The position numbers and the translations under genes are program-made. DNA of 64,000 bases from Niebla homalea (taxonomy: Eukaryota; Ascomycota; Lecanoromycetes; Lecanorales; Ramalinaceae). The notes beneath the pieces are model-generated. The model did no database searches. It saw nothing but the letters and a program-made list of their open reading frames with translations, and had not been told where the DNA came from. Location: the NCBI GenBank assembly GCA_019925105.1, contig JAHGAU010000006.1:620001-684000 (forward strand), read 5' to 3'. Below are positions 1 to 10,249 of the stretch, piece after piece. The number at the start of each line of letters is the position of its first letter. The first letter of the stretch is position 1.

Positions 1-1062
1 AATATTCGTATTTTTACGTTTAACGTATATTACCCTTAGATTAATAATTAATTAAAACGGATTAATTAAACGGTTAAGATCGTATTACGTTACTTTATAA
101 TTATATATCCGGATTATAATTAAATAAATATTATCCTATATATTTAAGGTATCTTAAATAATTTAAAGTTAATATTAATTAAATTTACTTTAAATAAAAT
201 TTATTATAATATAAATATTTATAATTTTTTAAATGTTTTAATAATATCTTTAATTCTTAAATACGATATACTTTAACTATAAAACCGTAAAGAAGTATAA
301 AATATACTAGAATTTACGTAAATAATAATTAAATTCCGGTATAATTAAAGTTTTAAATTAATTTAATTCAATATTAATAATTTAATCTATTTAAAATTAT
401 ATTATAGATATAATATCCTTAACATTAAAAATTATAAGCTATATTAATAATACACCGGATTTATTCCTATTATTAAGAAAATTAATTACCTTATATATAA
501 GCTTAAATTGCCCGTTAATATAAAGATAATACCGGTTATTTTAATTAATATACTTAAGTTAATTAATAATCCAGTAAAAAACCCTTTTAATAAATAACTT
601 AATTATAACGTGCCGTTTATACTTAAAATAAATTCCGAAAATAAGGAAAAGTATATTATTAAAAGGATTATTTATAAGGAAAAAAATAACAGATATTTAA
701 TTAAATAAATTACTTAAGGTATAGAATATAATAGTAAGTTTCTATTATTAAAGTTATACCTTAACTTATTACGCGAATTCCATATTATTTATCCTAAATT
801 CAATAACGTCATTGCTACCCGTTATAATAGACTTCGTATTACTTTATCGCGATTACCGGCGCTTATTAAAGTAATATCCTTATTATTTACTGGTACTCCT
901 TATACGCTCTGTCTTAAGTATAATCGCGGCCGCCCCCGTAAGATCGGGTAAGATTTTAACATAAGAGTATAAGCATAGCGTATTATTAAGTATTAATATT
1001 TATATTAATATATTAAGGTAAACGTTATTATAGATAATAATTTTTTTTCTTTTAATAGCATT
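1..1062 (+). pseudogene. Family C Ty3/Gypsy pol, 3' part (integrase C-terminus and chromodomain), copy C1
   Basis: This is the 3' end of a degraded chromovirus pol gene, entering from beyond the left edge. Reading the plus strand through RIP-type stops, the first ~70 bases resemble the segment after the integrase core (a decayed YHPQTDG-like stretch). Around 460-600 there is a GPF..I...YKLKLP..I..HPV segment typical of the Gypsy integrase C-terminus. Around 640-780 there is a chromodomain (EYIVERI, RYLIKW, LLREFH once C-to-T changes are allowed for). It ends in a basic GRPRK-like tail near 930-950. The region to 1062 is AT-rich untranslated DNA leading to the LTR. In a living element integrase inserts the cDNA and the chromodomain steers it to histone-marked chromatin. 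The same sequence, inverted, forms the right arm of the palindrome (1339-1968 and 16754-17190). Confidence 0.8.
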
Positions 1063-1208
1063 TATTATATATAACATATATATATAGGAGCATTAATAGG
1101 TATAGGATACCCTTTATACGTAGAGGACAGGCATCCTTATAATACTCCCATCCTTCAGGTAAAATCATTATTGATATATTATCACACTTTTTGGTCCCTA
1201 TACCAACA
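1063..1208 (+). repeat. Family C 3' LTR of copy C1
   Basis: This long terminal repeat is aligned by eye with the family C LTR at 18460-18615 (opposite orientation). It should begin TGTTATG (here RIP-changed to TATTATA) and ends CTATACCAACA at 1208, so it has TG...CA ends. It lacks a short block near its start (the GCATGGGGGATACGCG segment) that is kept in the other copies. The segment around 1120-1140, ACGTAGAGGACAGGCATCC, retains many CA and TG dinucleotides and is less mutated than the flanks. It abuts the inverted LTR of copy C2 at 1209. Confidence 0.7.
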
Positions 1209-1338
1209 ATAATATATGAATAATTATTCTACCTGAATGCAGATGGGATCGTAAGGATTATCTGTCCTCTACGTATAAAGAGTATTCTATACCTATGAAT
1301 ACTTCCGCGTATCCCTTATGCTATATATATATAAAATA
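1209..1338 (-). repeat. Family C 3' LTR of copy C2, outer end truncated
   Basis: This is the reverse complement of the family C LTR. Compared with 1063-1208 and 18460-18615 it lacks about 25-30 bases of its outer end (the CACTTTTTGGTCCCTATACCAACA-type end), so the two LTRs meet abruptly at 1208/1209. Its inner end is near 1338, where AT-rich DNA leads to the chromodomain frame on the minus strand. Confidence 0.7.
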
Positions 1339-1968
1339 AATGCCATTAAAAGAAAAAAAATTTATTATTTATAATAACGTTTAACTTAATATATTAATAT
1401 AAATACTAATATTTAATAATATATTATACTCCCTATATCTTATATTTTTATATTAAAATTTGACTTAATTTTATGGGGGCGGCTATAATTACGCTTAAAA
1501 CGGAGCGTATAAAGAGTACCGGTAAACGGTAAGGGTATTACTTTAATAAACGCCGGTAATAAAATATTATAAAGTTTATTATAATAAAAAATAATAACGT
1601 TATTAAAATTAAGATACGTAATATAGAATTTATATAATAAGTTTAAGTATAATTTTAATAATAGAAGCTTACTATTATATTCCATATTTTAAGTAACTTA
1701 TTTAATTAAATATCTAATATTTTTTTCCCTATAAATAATTCTTTTAATAATATACTTTTCTTTATTCTTAAAATCTACTTTAAATATAAGCGGTACATTA
1801 TGGTTAAACTATTAATTAAGAAAATCTTTTATTAAATTATTAACTGGCTTAAATATATTAATTAAAATAAGCGGTATTATTTTTATATTAAAAAGTATTT
1901 TAAGTTTATATATAAAATAATTAATTTTCTTAATAATAATAAAAAATCCGGCGCGTTATTAATATAGT
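1339..1968 (-). pseudogene. Family C pol 3' end (chromodomain), copy C2, part 1
   Basis: The minus strand carries the same chromodomain-encoding sequence as 430-1062. An 81-codon open stretch on the minus strand at 1440-1685 is part of it and includes the LLLLKLYLNLLYKF and LYTLRFKRNYSRPHK-like segments, the degraded counterpart of the C1 chromodomain tail. It is interrupted at 1968 by insertion of element A3, whose 5-bp duplication ATAGT lies at 1964-1968 and 16754-16758. The upstream part of the gene resumes at 16754. Confidence 0.8.
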
Positions 1969-2301
1969 TGTTAGACTGACTCCGCTGGCGGCACGCCGGC
2001 GGGACTAGTAAAAGTAGGTGTAGAAGACGTAACGTTACGGTCTGGATACTTAGGTATTACTTTAATAAGTAAATTAATAATAAAATTAATTCTTAAGGAA
2101 CTTAAAAAGAATTAAGGTATAGTTTTTACTTAAAATAAAAATAATAATTACCCCGCTTTACGCTTATTAAACTACGGCTTATAAATAACATATATTAAGG
2201 CTATTATTAAGGCTTTTTATTAAGGCTTAACGGCTTATTTCAACGTAATAATATAACGTATTATTATAACGCCGGCGTAAAAATAATATTAATTATTAAT
2301 A
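1969..2301 (-). repeat. A3 3' LTR (333 bp)
   Basis: It starts TGTTAGACTGACTCCGCTGG, with a nearly un-RIPed first 90 bases (CA and TG present to about 2060). It ends TTAATTATTAATA, the RIP-changed form of CTAACTGCTAACA. On the coding (minus) strand it is preceded by a purine run at 2302-2318 (TATAAAAAAAGAGATAAT), the likely polypurine tract. Confidence 0.92.
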
Positions 2302-2318
2302 ATTATCTCTTTTTTTAT
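2302..2318 (-). other. Polypurine tract of A3 (plus-strand priming site)
   Basis: A purine-rich run on the minus strand lies directly inside the 3' LTR, where retrotransposons prime second-strand DNA synthesis. The same position in A1 reads AAAGGGGGAGATAAT, and in A2 AAAAAGAGATAA. Confidence 0.7.
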
Positions 2319-3039
2319 ACGTTAATTTTTAAGGTATAAGGAGATATATTTAAGAAGTTAACGTAAAGCTAATTAAATATAAGGCTTATTAAAAACCTAT
2401 TATTAAACCTAATAAAAAAAGGATAAAAAGAAAAGAATCTTTAGGTATATATATAAGTATAATAATATTTATTTAATAATAATATAATAGGGATATTTTA
2501 CGTTAATAAGTAATTAACGTAACTTATAAAGCTTATTAAAAACCTTTTTATAAACTTAGTAAAAAAAAGTAAATAAGAAAAGAATCTTTATAATATTAAT
2601 TAATAATTACTTAAAGCTTTATTATTAATTTATTACGCTATAATAAAAGTAAATACTATCGTAAAAACGGTATATAATTATAATAAGGTTTTTATTTTAT
2701 TTTAAATTTCTTCTTTTTTCTCCTTAATAATTTTAATTGCTTTTATAAATATAATATATTAAGGGTTTATATAAGTATCTATAAGTTAATATGCGTATAG
2801 TTATATATCCTCGTTATTTATATTATTATTATAATAAATAAAGTTAACATTATATAAATATTTTATTTATATTAATAGTCCGTTTATTTTTATTTATTAA
2901 TAAAATATATAAATTTACCTTAATTTTTAAGTAATATAATATATATATAATAATACCTTATTAACGTAAATATAAATATAATATTAATAATAATATATAA
3001 TAATACCTTATTTAATTTACTTTTTATAAAATAAACTTT

Positions 3040-3910
3040 TATATTAACGGGGCCTTTTACCTTATTATAAATATTATAATAAACGATATTATTCCCGTTA
3101 CCTTCCTATAAGTATCCTTAACGCCGTTAAATTATTATTACTTTAATATATATATAGTTCCCGGATTAATTATAGCTTTAAGTAATTTAATAAATACGTA
3201 AATATTAGTCGATTAATACGTAGTTTATTAAAGCGTAAACCTAATATATACGGAAACGTAATAAAATCCTTTAAGATTTTAAAGCCTTCCGGTTAAATAT
3301 TAATTAAACGTTAATTACCGTTAATCGGGCGGAATATACGTTCCGTTAAGTTACTTTAAAAGTTAAAGGGGAAATTTCGGTTTTTAAATTAAAAAAAAGG
3401 TACTTATTATCTATATTAAGGCGGCGGAAAAAGAGGTTATCCGGCTTAAAGAATAAATAAGTAAATTATAATTTAATAATAAGATAACAACGTTAATATT
3501 TAATAATTAAATTAGCTTAATATAAAGGGTCCGGGCCCTTTATAAGAATTAACTCCGTTAAGGAATTACTCCCTATTTTCCGACTTTATATCTGGGATAA
3601 AGAAAATAAACCCCGAACTTATAATATCCGGTAACTTAAAAAATAAAAAGGAGGGAAATATAAATTTTAGTTTATTTAAAGAAAAGGAAAAGGAGGTTAT
3701 ACCTTTTTTAACGGCGTTATCAGAAGGGTCGGCCTTGGTTTCTAGGAGTAATACCTTAGAATTGAGTTAAAAAGCCCCTTTAATAAATAACGTTAAAAAG
3801 AAACCTTTAATTAAGGCAGAAAAAAAGGCAGAAAAAAGGAAAAGGAAAAAAATAAGGAAAATATAATACCCTTATATTTATCATTAACCTCGTTAACTTA
3901 TTTATAAAGG
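3040..3910 (+). pseudogene. Antisense reading frame in the 3' region of A3 (aORF), function unknown
   Basis: This degraded frame runs opposite to pol, between the 3' LTR and the chromodomain. It is recognised by comparison with the same region of A1 (about 61480-62400, minus) and A2 (about 44370-45240, minus). All three share a frame with RIP-type stops only. Segments in common include KILRDFKAF, RLNIN.TLIT, an AEYIFR-like stretch, then K...YIKAAE.EVIRL..QI.KL followed by LTFNSQIGLI, then VRALYKS and YFPTLYP, ending in a lysine/arginine-rich tail. A3 has a one-base loss in an A-run near 3400 that shifts the frame locally. I do not recognise the family. The E/K/I/L-rich middle could form a coiled coil (inference). 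A segment at about 3720-3775 retains CA/TG and is less mutated. Confidence 0.55.
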
Positions 3911-3939
3911 GAGTAGGTTCGCGTTAACGTAAAGCTATA

Positions 3940-6900
3940 GGTTATTCTTTTATTTTTATATGTTAATATTATTAAAGTTTAATATTAAGCGTTTAAAGTT
4001 AATAATATTAAATATTAAATACTTATAATCTATATATTATTAAAAATAATATAACGGATAATATTATAAAAGTTATTAAAGTATTAACGTAACCTTAATA
4101 AATATACTTATCGATCTCTTATTACCTTAATAACTTTATTTATTTAATATCTTTAACTTAATAATATATTAAGCGCTTATAATTTAACGTTTACGCTTTT
4201 TCGTTTTTAATATTATTATAATTATTATTAGAGTTATTTTTATTAATTATAATATTATAATAAAGATAATCGTTTCCGTAACGCCGGCTTATCCGTACGT
4301 ATAATACCTATAGTAAATAAAGTTATTAATTAAAGTTTAAACTCTAATAATCTTATAGAAGGATAACGTATAAGGATTAAGTAATTATAATATCGCTATA
4401 ACCTTATTTACGTTTTTTTTATTCCGTACTATTTTATTATATTATTTTTATAATTCTTAAGAATACTTTAAGTCTATTTCTGGTATTTATTAATTATATT
4501 TAAAGCCTTAATTAACTTACTTAACTTAATATTAAACGCTTTTTTTACTTTTAACCTTATTAATAATTTCTTTAATAATTTATTCTTCTTTATTATTAAT
4601 TAATTTAGGTATTTATATTATAGTTTCCGCTATTTAATTATTAACGTAAATATAATAAAACTTTAAAAGAAAAATATAAATAATAAGATAAATTTAATAA
4701 ATAATAAGGAGAAATAAACGGTATATTTATATTCCAATTTTATTATTAATTTTAAAAAGTCTTATAAATCAAGGCATAAGCTTTTTATTTGGTTATTTTA
4801 ACTTAAGGTTTTTAATATTTAATATTATTAAATTACCGATATTATATAACTTTAATTTATATTTTTTATTATACGTTTTTTAAGTCGATTTAATAATATA
4901 ACGTTATTAATCCGTTAATATTAATCGTATTTTATATAATATTTTAACCTTATCTTTTATTATAAATATTTCCTTTTTTTATAAATTTATCCTTAAATTT
5001 AAAATAAATATTTAAATTATAACTATATATCGTTATAAAAAAGATTATAGCTTAAAGTTAAATATTTTAAGTTTATATAAGTAAATTCAATTAAGGGGAA
5101 TAACCCTACTTAATTTATTTATTTAAAGTTAATAAAAAACCTTAAATATTATTTAAGGCCTTAATTTTAACGCTTTATTTAATTATCCGTTTACGGGTAA
5201 AAAGCGGTATTTAATTTATACTTTATTTTTACGTAATAATATATTAAACCCTAGAATTTATTAATAAATAAAGACTTTTAATTAATTACGATTTTAGTTA
5301 ATATATTATAACGTAATATAATTTCTTTAAAAAAGGTTTATTAATATAACGGTATTAATTTATTTTATAACGGGGAGGTATTTATATATTTTTATATATT
5401 TATTTATAATTATTAAAATTAAATTATAAATATTATCCTTAATTTTACTTATAAATAAACCGGTAATAAAGTCTATATTAAGTTCTTTTTAAAGTATAAT
5501 TAATTAAAGGAATAAAATAAGCTCGCCGTAAAAGCGATAATATAATATTTTAATCCTTTAATAAGTATTATACGTTTTAATATAATTATTAATTTAAGTT
5601 TTTAAACTATCCTAGTAATATTTACGGATTAAGAACTTATAAGTCTTTTCAGCTTTAAAGTAACCCGTTAACGGGTTATTATAATATTTATTAATTAACT
5701 TTTTTTTAACCGCTTTATCCCAAGGGATATATATATAGCCTTTATAAGTTATAAAGCTATTAAAATTAAGTTTTTAAATATTATTATAACCTCGATAAGA
5801 ATATATTAATACTATATTATTATCTTTAATCTTATATATAAATATATTATTAATTTATAAATCCTTAATAAATAACTTAATTAACTTAAATTCCTTATAA
5901 GGCTCTTTAAGTAATTATTAAATTTCTTTTTGCGGGATAATAATTTAAATATTTCTTAAAGTGAATAATAATTAATAATTAATAACCGTTATTTACCGGC
6001 ACTTTATTAACTTATTAAATTAAAGTATAAACTTATTTTATAAAATAAATAATAAGGTAATATTAAAAGGTAAAATTCCTTTATAATTTAAACGTCTTAA
6101 TAAAGGATTAATAAAATTTATTTTACTTTAATAATAAAATACTTTAAAGTTCTAATTAATAAATTTTAAGGTTTATTTAACTTAATATAAACTTAACGTT
6201 AATTATTTTATAAACCCTTAAAGGTTATTATAATCTATCTATATTTAAATAGCTTTAAAACTCCTTTTTAAGTAATACCGTTATTACTTAAATATTATAA
6301 TAATAACGAAAAACTCTTAATTATACGTTTTATAATTTTATTTAATAAAGGCTATTTTTCTGGATTAATACGTAATTAAGTATTAATAGCTTTTTTCAAA
6401 TTATTAAAATAAGATATTTACGATAATAAAGTTGGATATATTGGTTTTTACTTATATCCCCCGTTTTAAGTTAAAATAACGGAATAATAATATATTAATA
6501 AATATTTTATAAAGCCGGCGGAATACCGTATTTACCGTATTATTTTATTTTAATAAGTTAGTTTTCTTCTTTTTTTTTACTGTCCTTAAGTAAATTAATT
6601 AAGAACTTAATTATCCTTAAATATTTATAAATAAAACGATAATAAAAATTTATAAAGCTTAAAAAACTTATACTTCCCGGTAAATTTCTAAAATAAGTTA
6701 ATTTTTAATAGTTTGAATATATTCTTAATTTATTTAAATCCTTTTAATAAAAACGATAAACCTTAAAAACTTTACTTAAATATTATTAAATTAATACTTC
6801 TTAAGGTTAATATAAAATTAAAATTAATAAAGTCACTTAAGGATTTATTAAATATAACGTTAATAATCCGCCGGATTCTTATTAAATATTAAAATATTAT

Positions 6901-8404
6901 TTAAATAAACTATATAAGTTATATTAATAAAATTAATAAAAGTATAATTAATATAAGCTTAAAAAGTTATTAAAATATTAATTAACTTAAACGATATAAT
7001 AAAATACTTAAAGTAATTACAACGTATACGGAACGCCGTCTTTTATTTATTACCGGACTTAATCCGTAACCGATAATAAGTATCCTTAAGGTTTAACTTA
7101 ATAAACCGTTTAAAGTTATTTAATTAATTAAGGGTCTTAATAATTAAAGGTAATAAGTATTAATTTTTAATTATAATTATATTTAACTTACGGTAATTAA
7201 TATAAAAACGAAGATTACCGTCCTTCTTAAGTATAAAAAAAATCGGAGTATTTATAAATAATATTAAGTAATAAATTCAACCCCGGGCTATAATATCCTT
7301 AAGATACCGCCAGAGCTCTATTAACTTTACCCAAAATAGATTATATAATAACTTTTTACCATTTAAATTAATAACGTAATCTTTTTATTTTAATTTAAAT
7401 AAAGTATTAATTATATTATTAAAAAAAATATTTATATATTCACTTAACTCCCTCGGGACGCTCCGGTTAATAAAGTCTTTTATAATACTTATATATATTA
7501 AATTGCCTTAAAAGATTTATAATACTTTTAAGTATTCTATCGTTATACCTACGTAAATAATTATAAAGACCTTATTAATCTCCGTTAAACTTTAACTGAA
7601 ATTATAAATATTATTAATTTATAACTTATAAAAATTAACCTTAAAACGTTATTTATCCGTTACCGGATTAATTATTATTTATAAAGTATATAAGGTTAAT
7701 AAATTAAGGATTATGTTTAAATTTTCTTAATTAATAACGTAAAAGAATATTTTATATTATTTCTATTATCCTTAATTATTAATTAAATAATATTATAATT
7801 AATAAGCGTTATAATAAAAAATTTACTTATTATTAAGAAAAGCTACTTATAATAAGACGGCGGGAATTAATTATAAATCTTATTAAACTATATATACTTA
7901 TAAAAATAAATTTATTTAAGCTTTAATATTAATTAATATATTTAATAATTAAGGATTATCCTGAAAACTTATTTAACCCTTAATAATAAAAACCGGATAT
8001 ATTTTTAGTTATTTTTTTATTGGCTTTAACTTTAAGGCATTACCGGAGTTTTATCGTTTTTTAACGCGTTATTCTTTTTATAGGATTTTACGTTTATTAT
8101 TAAGATTTTATTTTATAAAATAATAGGGTAATCGGATACATAATAACCCTTTCTATAATATATATAATATTTAACGTTTTTATTTACTTTAAGGATAATA
8201 TCAGAATTTTTAAATATAATTTTATATTTTTAATTATAAAAATCAATTTTAATAAAAATATATATTAATTTTAAGTTATCGGAACTAAGTTTAAATACCT
8301 TATTTTTAAGGGATTTACCCTTATTAACTTTTTAATTATTATTAATAATACGCTTTAAGTTATTTTCTTATATAATCGCCGTTATTATAATATTATTCTG
8401 GGTT
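3940..8404 (-). pseudogene. A3 gag-pol, downstream part: zinc knuckle, RT, RNase H, integrase, chromodomain
   Basis: A Gypsy polyprotein read on the minus strand through RIP stops. The gag zinc knuckle CX2CX4HX4C is at about 8125-8169, with cysteine and histidine codons changed to tyrosine (Y Y I Y Y R K G Y Y V S D Y P). Reverse transcriptase is at about 6830-7250 (KKDGG.., IDYR.LN); its catalytic YLDD is now YLNN at 6896-6907, each aspartate lost by a G-to-A change. RNase H is at about 6220-6460, integrase about 5000-5700 and the chromodomain about 4430-4610. The upstream gag part lies across the insertions at 9787-10033 and 15851-16420. The element would have encoded all enzymes for its own reverse transcription and integration; this copy cannot be functional. 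Confidence 0.85.
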
Positions 8405-8409
8405 CTTAA

Positions 8410-8584
8410 TGTCATGGTTCCAAGTGGCCTTGCTCCCATGCTCGGCCTACTTGCCCCATAAGGACTAGCCCCCGGGGGGTCTTGGCGTATATACCTACCA
8501 TGCATATACCACCTATATTATAGCTACCTTCATAGCTATTATTCTTATTTATTATTAAGATTTACCTACTTTAATACTTTAATA
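8410..8584 (+). repeat. Left LTR of TRIM-like element
   Basis: A 175-bp repeat aligned end to end with 9607-9781. The first ~75 bases are nearly identical in the two copies. The last half of this copy is heavily C-to-T changed (for example CTTTAATACTTTAATA for CTCCAGTACCCTGACA). Confidence 0.92.
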
Positions 8585-8666
8585 TAATAATAGTTATCCG
8601 TAATTATATTGCGATATTATAATAATTAAATTATAAGAACCCGGGCTTTTTATCGTTAAGATTAGC

Positions 8667-9030
8667 CGGGCTATTATTAAGTTTAAGCCGTTTAATAAGA
8701 GACTATAAAACTTCCTACCCTACCTATATTATATTACTTTAAATAATAAGGAAACCATTATCCCTATAAGCTAAAATATTTTAACTTTATCGAGCTATTA
8801 TTAAAAACGTAAGCCGCTTAATAAAAAACTATAGAGACTCCTGCTTTATTTACTTTGTTTACTTTATTATTACTATATATACTATATTTCTTAACTAACC
8901 CTATAAAGACGTCGAATTGTTATTAAAATTAAGCCGCTTAATAAAAGATTGTAAAGCCTTACTATTTACTTAATAACCTCTTTACTCCGCGGAGCCTATC
9001 CTTAAACCGTATGAAGAACGTACGTAATCT
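8667..9030 (+). repeat. Three tandem ~122-bp units inside the TRIM-like element
   Basis: A unit containing a GGCTATTATTAA-like start, then TAAGCCGCTTAATAA, then a GACTATAGAGACTCCT-like segment begins near 8667, 8791 and 8913. The spacings are about 124 and 122 bases. The conserved cores are at 8683-8720, 8808-8845 and 8930-8967. The units differ mainly by C/T and G/A changes plus short indels. No function is assigned. Confidence 0.8.
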
Positions 9031-9074
9031 ATACTTTAAAGTCAACTTCGCAAATAGGCCGATCGATAAATTAT

Positions 9075-9111
9075 TTAATTCAATTTAATTCAATTCAATT
9101 TAATTCAATTC
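9075..9111 (+). repeat. Short ATTCA/ATTTA tandem run
   Basis: A low-complexity run of TTCAATT and TTTAATT words inside the TRIM-like element. It keeps CA dinucleotides, so it lies in a segment little touched by RIP. Confidence 0.8.
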
Positions 9112-9606
9112 TTTAGCAAAGCAGATAACGATTCCTCTTACCTACCCTACCACCTGTCCTTTTCCCCACCAATATTATAAGCCTATAAGATATACAGCCC
9201 TGCCTTACTAAAGTTAAAACTGGTAGTAAGTAAAGGTAAAGGTCGCATTATAAATAAAGGATTTAAAAGAAAAAAGCATCTATAAAATTACAACAACGGC
9301 GTCCTTACTAAATGCTTTATATTAAACCCCTTTTTAATAAAAAGTATACGACCCGGCTATTTATCGGAGATTATATTAATTAACTCGGTTCCTGTCGATT
9401 TTTTTTTATTTCTATACCGGTATAAATATAGTTTTTTTCAATATACGTTTTAAGCGGTCTTTAATATTTAATAACTATACTTACTTATAATAATTACGAT
9501 ATACCTGGGGCTTTATTTGGATGATATCTTACCCCGAGGATGGTATCAGTAATAGTAAATATAATAAGTAACTCGTAAAAGCTTACCGTCATAAAGGGGG
9601 GGATCG

Positions 9607-9781
9607 TATTATGGTTCCAAGTGGCCTTGCTCCCATACTCGGCCTACTTGCCCTATAAGGACTAGCCCCCGGGGGGTCTTAGCGCACACACCTACCATGC
9701 GTACACCACCTGTATTATAGCTACCTTCATAGCTATTATTCTCATTCATTACTAGGACCTACCTACTCCAGTACCCTGACA
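9607..9781 (+). repeat. Right LTR of TRIM-like element
   Basis: A 175-bp repeat starting TATTATGG (TGTCATGG with two RIP-type changes) and ending GTACCCTGACA, followed by the CTTAA duplication. Overall it is better preserved than the left LTR. Confidence 0.92.
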
Positions 9782-9786
9782 CTTAA

Positions 9787-10033
9787 TACCTTATTAATTA
9801 TAAGGATTTTAATTTTAAACTCCGGTAAGAACTTTATAAAGAATATATAAATATAAAATTTATTTAATAATAATAATAAGTCCTTTTTTATAATCTTTAA
9901 AGTATTATAAAACTACATTACTTTTTAATTAAAATATTATTTAATATCCTTAAACTACTTATAATAAGTAAGTTAACGATTCTTTAAATTAATTATTAAG
10001 TCTAAAAGTTTATCCTTAAACTCTTAATAATTT
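9787..10033 (-). pseudogene. A3 gag, middle fragment
   Basis: This family A gag sequence on the minus strand is stranded between the TRIM-like element and LINE D1. It is the reverse-complement counterpart of part of A2 gag (about 20100-20450). The 13 bases 10021-10033 (CTCTTAATAATTT) are the left copy of the LINE D1 target duplication. Confidence 0.75.
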
Positions 10034-10249
10034 GATTGATTAATTGATTGATTTATATTACGGGTCTAGTTAAGCTAATTCCGGCGTTCCTTAATATGCG
10101 GCCTTTTAACCTTATTAATAACCGTAAAACCCTAATACTTATAACGTTAAAGTAAAAACCGGCGTTTATTAAGCCTTTACCCTTTATCCCTTAAAGTAAA
10201 GGATATTAATAACCGTCCAGAAAATAATAATTTATTTATATACTCTTTA

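Larger units (their letters stand above)
1..1968. repeat. Long inverted repeat (palindrome) centred near 1209; right arm resumes at 16754
   Basis: Bases about 430-1190 are repeated in inverted orientation at about 1210-1968. Bases 1-430 are repeated in inverted orientation at 16754-17190, after the A3 insertion. Removing A3 gives two arms of about 1.2 kb, the left one cut by the window edge. The arms differ at many positions, mostly C/T and G/A, so each has been mutated independently. The arms are two family C chromovirus copies placed tail to tail. Confidence 0.85.
8410..9781. mobile_element. TRIM-like non-autonomous LTR element (1372 bp)
   Basis: Two 175-bp LTRs (8410-8584 and 9607-9781) flank a 1022-bp interior with no recognisable gag or pol. 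The element begins TGTCATGG and ends CCTGACA. It is flanked by the exact duplication CTTAA at 8405-8409 and 9782-9786, in the middle of the A3 gag gene. A purine tract (AAAGGGGGGGATC, about 9594-9606) precedes the right LTR, giving a plus orientation. Size and lack of coding capacity fit terminal-repeat retrotransposons in miniature, which depend on enzymes of other elements. Parts of it, especially the right LTR and about 8990-9360, keep CA and TG dinucleotides, unlike the surrounding DNA. This suggests late insertion or low copy number. Confidence 0.88.

Noticed and set aside
8410..9781. Solo-LTR pair or segmental duplication instead of one element
   Set aside because: The exact CTTAA duplication only at the outer edges, TG...CA ends and an internal polypurine tract show a single inserted LTR element.
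10034..10058. GATT repeats as a CRISPR array or telomere
   Set aside because: The short tetranucleotide runs occur exactly at the 3' ends of LINE copies next to 13-bp target duplications, so they are LINE tails. No spacer-repeat pattern or TTAGGG array exists.
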